Positions 6,389 through 8,312 of a stretch of 8,312 nucleotides of DNA are shown here, in pieces. The position numbers and the translations under genes are program-made. The stretch is from Thermodesulfovibrionia bacterium (GTDB lineage Bacteria; Nitrospirota; Thermodesulfovibrionia; UBA6902): contig CAMYJJ010000134.1 in NCBI GenBank assembly GCA_947258735.1, positions 1 to 8,312 on the forward strand. The letters run 5' to 3'. The first letter of the stretch is position 1, and every line of letters starts with the position of its first letter. The notes below the pieces were generated by a model. That model was given only the letters and a program-made list of their open reading frames with translations. It searched no databases and was not told where the DNA came from.

Positions 6389-7055
6389 CTACGCAATAGA
6401 AGGTATTCTCCATGCCGCCAAAACACAGCGGCATATGAGATATCATCTGTATGCAGCTGTTTTAATACTGCTTTTGAGTTTCAGCCTTGGAATAAGCTGG
6501 ATAGAGTTCACGGTACTTGTTGTATTATCGATCATTGTTATCTCTGTTGAAATGATCAATACAGCAATTGAATCAATAACTGACGTGCTCTTTAAGGATT
6601 ACGACCCCAGGGCAAAAGCGATCAAGGACATCGCAGCTGGCGCCGTCCTGATATCAGCCATGGGAGCTGCGGTAATCGGGTATATCATCCTCTTTGAGCC
6701 GCTGAAGAACATGTTTTATTCAGGTATTGTCATTGCAAAACACACAGAAGGGCATATAACAATTGTAGCGCTCCTCATTGTGCTCATCCTGGTGATAATA
6801 TCCAAGGCCTTCTATGGTAAAGGGCAACCCCTGCGCGGAGGCATGCCGAGCGGACATGCTGCTGTGGCTTTCTCGATCTGGGTCGCAATTACCTTTATCA
6901 CCGAGAGTTTCATACCGTCAATGCTGGTCTTAATACTGGCAATATTTATTGCTCAAAGCAGGGTGAATGTAGGAGTGCACAGGCCCATAGAGGTGGTCCT
7001 GGGAGCACTGCTTGGCTCAATTGTAACCTTCCTGTTATTTAAGATATTTTCCTGA
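6357..7055 (+). CDS. Fusion of DgkA-type lipid kinase and PAP2 phosphatase
   Basis: This 232-residue membrane protein has two domains. Residues 1-115 are a diacylglycerol/undecaprenol kinase of the DgkA family, with the signature VEMINTAIESITD (64-76) and the following A-K-A-I-K-D-I-A-A-G-A-V block (86-97). Residues about 135-232 are a PAP2-like phosphatase, with K155...R160, P-S-G-H at 164-167 and S-R-X5-H at 201-208. The acidic residue that completes motif 3 is Glu212 rather than Asp. Gram-positive DgkA homologues phosphorylate undecaprenol, and PAP2 enzymes such as BacA-independent PgpB-type proteins dephosphorylate undecaprenyl pyrophosphate. A joint role in lipid-carrier recycling is therefore plausible; phosphatidic acid is the alternative substrate. 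There are roughly three helices per domain. It overlaps ybeY by 32 nt and has a good ribosome binding site. It is the last gene of the operon. Confidence 0.88.
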   Translation: MPLRQWIKSANYAIEGILHAAKTQRHMRYHLYAAVLILLLSFSLGISWIEFTVLVVLSIIVISVEMINTAIESITDVLFKDYDPRAKAIKDIAAGAVLISAMGAAVIGYIILFEPLKNMFYSGIVIAKHTEGHITIVALLIVLILVIISKAFYGKGQPLRGGMPSGHAAVAFSIWVAITFITESFIPSMLVLILAIFIAQSRVNVGVHRPIEVVLGALLGSIVTFLLFKIFS

Positions 7056-7120
7056 TTATAGTAAACTGATTATTTGCCATTCCCTATTGATGTCTGCATT
7101 TTCCGGATTAAGGAATAACT

Positions 7121-7233
7121 CAGGTGCAAAGTGGCAAAGGCACAGAAGCACTCAGTTTCAAAACAATATAAGACAGTTCTTTTATTCTGATCTTTTCACT
7201 TTGTACCTTTGCCACTATGTGCCTTTGTGCCTA
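7121..7233. repeat. Palindromic CTTTGTGCC-family repeat, copy B
   Basis: The left arm (about 7123-7146, with GTGGCAAAGGCAC at 7131-7143) and the right arm (7197-7222, with CTTTGTACCTTTGCCAC) are imperfect complements around a loop of about 50 nt. It pairs with copy C as a direct repeat: 113 aligned bases, no gaps, about 14 mismatches by hand count. The loop half and right arm (7166-7233) differ from copy C at only 5 positions. Confidence 0.8.
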
Positions 7234-7244
7234 AAGGGATTATT

Positions 7245-7357
7245 CAGGTGCAAAGGGTCAAAGGTATAGAGGCCCTCAGTGTAAAAACCATATAAGACAG
7301 TTCTTTTATTCTGTTTTTTTCACTTTGTGCCTTTGCCACTATGTGCCTGTATGCCTA
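7245..7357. repeat. Palindromic CTTTGTGCC-family repeat, copy C
   Basis: This is the direct repeat of copy B, exactly 124 nt downstream. A 24-bp central stretch (7290-7313) is identical to 7166-7189. The right arm carries CACTTTGTGCCTTTG (7321-7335), the 15-mer shared with copy A behind queH. Copies B and C together fill most of the 347-nt gene-free gap 7056-7402. The rest of that gap (7056-7120) shows nothing I can name. Confidence 0.8.
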
Positions 7358-7379
7358 CATGAGCAGTTATAAATTAAGG

Positions 7380-7385
7380 TATAAT
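7380..7385 (+). promoter_or_regulatory. Possible -10 element before the membrane-protein gene
   Basis: A perfect TATAAT lies 17 nt before the ATG at 7403. No good -35 is present at the proper distance. If used, the leader would be only about 10 nt, leaving no room for a normal Shine-Dalgarno, and none is seen. A similar TATAATAAT string precedes phoH. Confidence 0.3.
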
Positions 7386-7402
7386 AATCGGAATATCATA
7401 CT

Positions 7403-7858
7403 ATGAATCCAAATCTAAGCAAGTTCGATCCGGCAGTTGATAAACGGCTGCTCCTGGTCCTTTCAGGGATTTTATGGAGCGGTGTTGGTATTATGCTCTG
7501 CAGACTCGCCTATGGCTGGCTGAAAGCAGAGTATGTACGGTCCCAGCTATGGCTTGTTCTGGCCGGCATATGTCTTGCTCTGATGATACACCACCTCGGG
7601 TTCCTGAAACTTGTAAACAGAAATATAGACCGCATTCTTGCAAAAAAAGGGAAAGTATGCATTTTCGGTTTTCAACCCTGGAAGAGTTATATCATTATTT
7701 TCATAATGATCAGCATGGGCGGTCTTTTAAGACAATCATCCATGCCCAAACCATACCTTTCAATCGTATATATAGGTTTTGGCGGAGCCATGTTACTTTC
7801 AAGCTTCCGATATTACAGGATTTTCCTTAAGAATATGATTAGCAATACAGCCGATTAA
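7403..7858 (+). CDS. Conserved-looking four-helix membrane protein, function unknown
   Basis: I do not recognise a named family. The 151-residue protein has four hydrophobic segments, at about 16-40, 49-71, 95-109 and 118-134. A basic cytoplasmic-looking loop (72-94) contains F-G-F-Q-P-W-K-S-Y just before the third helix, and R-Q-S-S-M-P-K-P-Y (110-118) joins helices 3 and 4. These two motifs look like the sort of conserved core found in small hypothetical membrane proteins of Nitrospirota and deltaproteobacteria, but I cannot confirm that here. Codon use and composition match the neighbours, so it is very likely a real gene. It stands alone, with a repeat array upstream and the rpmH promoter downstream. 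The start at 7403 lacks a Shine-Dalgarno but is the first ATG in frame after the repeats. Confidence 0.75.
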   Translation: MNPNLSKFDPAVDKRLLLVLSGILWSGVGIMLCRLAYGWLKAEYVRSQLWLVLAGICLALMIHHLGFLKLVNRNIDRILAKKGKVCIFGFQPWKSYIIIFIMISMGGLLRQSSMPKPYLSIVYIGFGGAMLLSSFRYYRIFLKNMISNTAD

Positions 7859-7897
7859 TAATGTAATATCCCCTCAATAAATATTTTCTCCGGATAT

Positions 7898-7926
7898 TTG
7901 ATTTTTTAGTGCTGTATTAGTAGAAT
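7898..7926 (+). promoter_or_regulatory. Sigma70-type promoter for rpmH
   Basis: TTGATT (7898-7903) and TAGAAT (7921-7926) are separated by exactly 17 nt. They match consensus at 4 of 6 and 5 of 6 positions. Transcription would start near 7933, giving a leader of about 60 nt before rpmH. The position is just right for a strong ribosomal protein gene, with AT-rich DNA around it. Confidence 0.55.
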
Positions 7927-7979
7927 AATAGGTCTGAATTTACAGCTCATAAAACAACGTATCTTATGTATAGCACATT

Positions 7980-7986
7980 AAGGAGA
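7980..7986 (+). promoter_or_regulatory. Strong ribosome binding site of rpmH
   Basis: AAGGAGA ends 5 nt before the ATG at 7992. It is the best Shine-Dalgarno in the window, as expected for a highly expressed ribosomal protein. Confidence 0.8.
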
Positions 7987-7991
7987 ACGTA

Positions 7992-8129
7992 ATGACGTAC
8001 ACAACATATCGTCCTCATAATAAAAAACGTAAAAGAACTCATGGTTTTCGTAAGAGAATGAGTACACCGGGCGGTCGCCGCGTTATTAAGAACAGACGGG
8101 CCAGGGGACGCAAGAGACTGGCTGTATAG
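7992..8129 (+). CDS. rpmH: Ribosomal protein bL34
   Basis: This is a 45-residue, strongly basic protein of the large ribosomal subunit. It has the family layout: a short N-terminus ([11 protein letters not shown]), the core [16 protein letters not shown], and the C-terminal [11 protein letters not shown]. The length is typical (44-47). It has a strong ribosome binding site and its own promoter. The N-terminus [10 protein letters not shown] differs slightly from the common M-K-R-T-Y-Q-P-S form. The stop is followed after only 45 nt by yidD, so the rnpA gene that normally comes next is missing. Confidence 0.97.
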   Translation: MTYTTYRPHNKKRKRTHGFRKRMSTPGGRRVIKNRRARGRKRLAV

Positions 8130-8174
8130 TGCTGCAGAACTCCTCTTATCTAATGATCATATTATAAGGAAAAA

Positions 8175-8312
8175 GTGAAGGCATTAGTTCTTTCTGCGTT
8201 TAACATATATAAGAAATATATTTCCCCTTTTCTACCTCAATCCTGCAGATTTCATCCATCCTGCTCTACGTACTGTGCAGAGGCGTTGCAGCGGTTTGGT
8301 GTTGCTAAGGGA
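8175..8312 (+). CDS. yidD: YidD membrane protein insertion efficiency factor, 5' part
   Basis: The first 46 codons are present and the gene runs off the window. YidD is a small membrane-associated protein that assists YidC-dependent insertion of inner-membrane proteins; yidC usually follows. The family signature is clear: Y-I-S-P-F-L-P at 15-21, then S-C-R-F-H-P-S-C-S-T-Y at 23-33, including the paired cysteines C24 and C30. E-A-L-Q-R-F-G-V-A-K-G follows at 36-46. I chose GTG at 8175, which gives the usual N-terminal amphipathic segment and has TAAGGA at 8165-8170 just upstream. The gene is in the same direction as rpmH and is probably co-transcribed with it. Confidence 0.93.
   Translation, partial: MKALVLSAFNIYKKYISPFLPQSCRFHPSCSTYCAEALQRFGVAKG

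Noticed and set aside
7087..7269. Open frame of 60 codons in the spacer before the membrane-protein gene
   Set aside because: It is made almost wholly of the repeat copies B and C, has no family features and no ribosome binding site.
7121..7357. Possible CRISPR array
   Set aside because: There are only two long, diverged copies with internal dyad symmetry and no regular spacers or cas genes; they are palindromic dispersed repeats.
7879..7907. Possible terminator after the membrane-protein gene
   Set aside because: The AAATAT/ATATTT stem is only 6 A-T pairs and the T-run overlaps the -35 region of the rpmH promoter, so the support is too thin.
1..8312. Defence system, prophage, transposase gene or secondary-metabolite cluster
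   Set aside because: All gene-length frames are accounted for by housekeeping families plus one unknown membrane protein; nothing points to such a system.

Overview
The window looks like chromosomal housekeeping DNA from a Gram-negative-type, non-model bacterium. My best guess is a Nitrospirota (Thermodesulfovibrio-like) or deltaproteobacterial-type genome. This rests on three things: the gene clusters present, a mid-range G+C, and intergenic spaces filled with short palindromic repeats of the CATTCCCG/CGGGAATCCAG, TGTCATTCCGG and CTTTGTGCCTTTG kinds that I associate with those groups. The taxonomic call is inference. All genes I can support are on the + strand.

Region 1 (1-3230) is a queuosine plus envelope group. 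It starts with the 3' part of queH (epoxyqueuosine reductase), then a small DUF2905 membrane protein, an exported SpoIID/LytB-type protein, and complete queA. QueA makes epoxyqueuosine on tRNA and QueH reduces it to queuosine, so two consecutive late steps of one tRNA modification pathway lie within 3 kb. Palindromic repeats lie between queH and the DUF2905 gene and between spoIID and queA. The queH reading frame itself carries a 9-nt tandem repeat and ends inside a palindromic repeat.

Region 2 (3231-7055) begins with a REP-like element. It is followed by a tight, overlapping four-gene operon: phoH, a pgpH/yqfF-type HD phosphodiesterase, ybeY, and a dgkA-PAP2 fusion. The order phoH-yqfF-ybeY-dgkA is a widely conserved bacterial cluster linking RNA/rRNA maturation (PhoH, YbeY), probable cyclic-di-AMP turnover (PgpH) and lipid-carrier recycling (DgkA/PAP2). 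Two genes are structurally notable. The PgpH homologue lacks the large extracytoplasmic HDED domain, and the kinase is fused to a PAP2 phosphatase.

Region 3 (7056-7402) is a non-coding spacer holding two tandem copies of a palindromic repeat, exactly 124 nt apart, of the same family as the repeat behind queH.

Region 4 (7403-8312) has an unnamed four-helix membrane protein. A good sigma70-type promoter follows, then rpmH (ribosomal protein L34) and the start of yidD. The usual rnpA gene between rpmH and yidD is absent.

I see no mobile-element gene, CRISPR array, defence system, tRNA or rRNA. The most interesting signals are the missing rnpA, the HDED-less PgpH, the DgkA-PAP2 fusion, and the repeats that have invaded or ended coding sequence.
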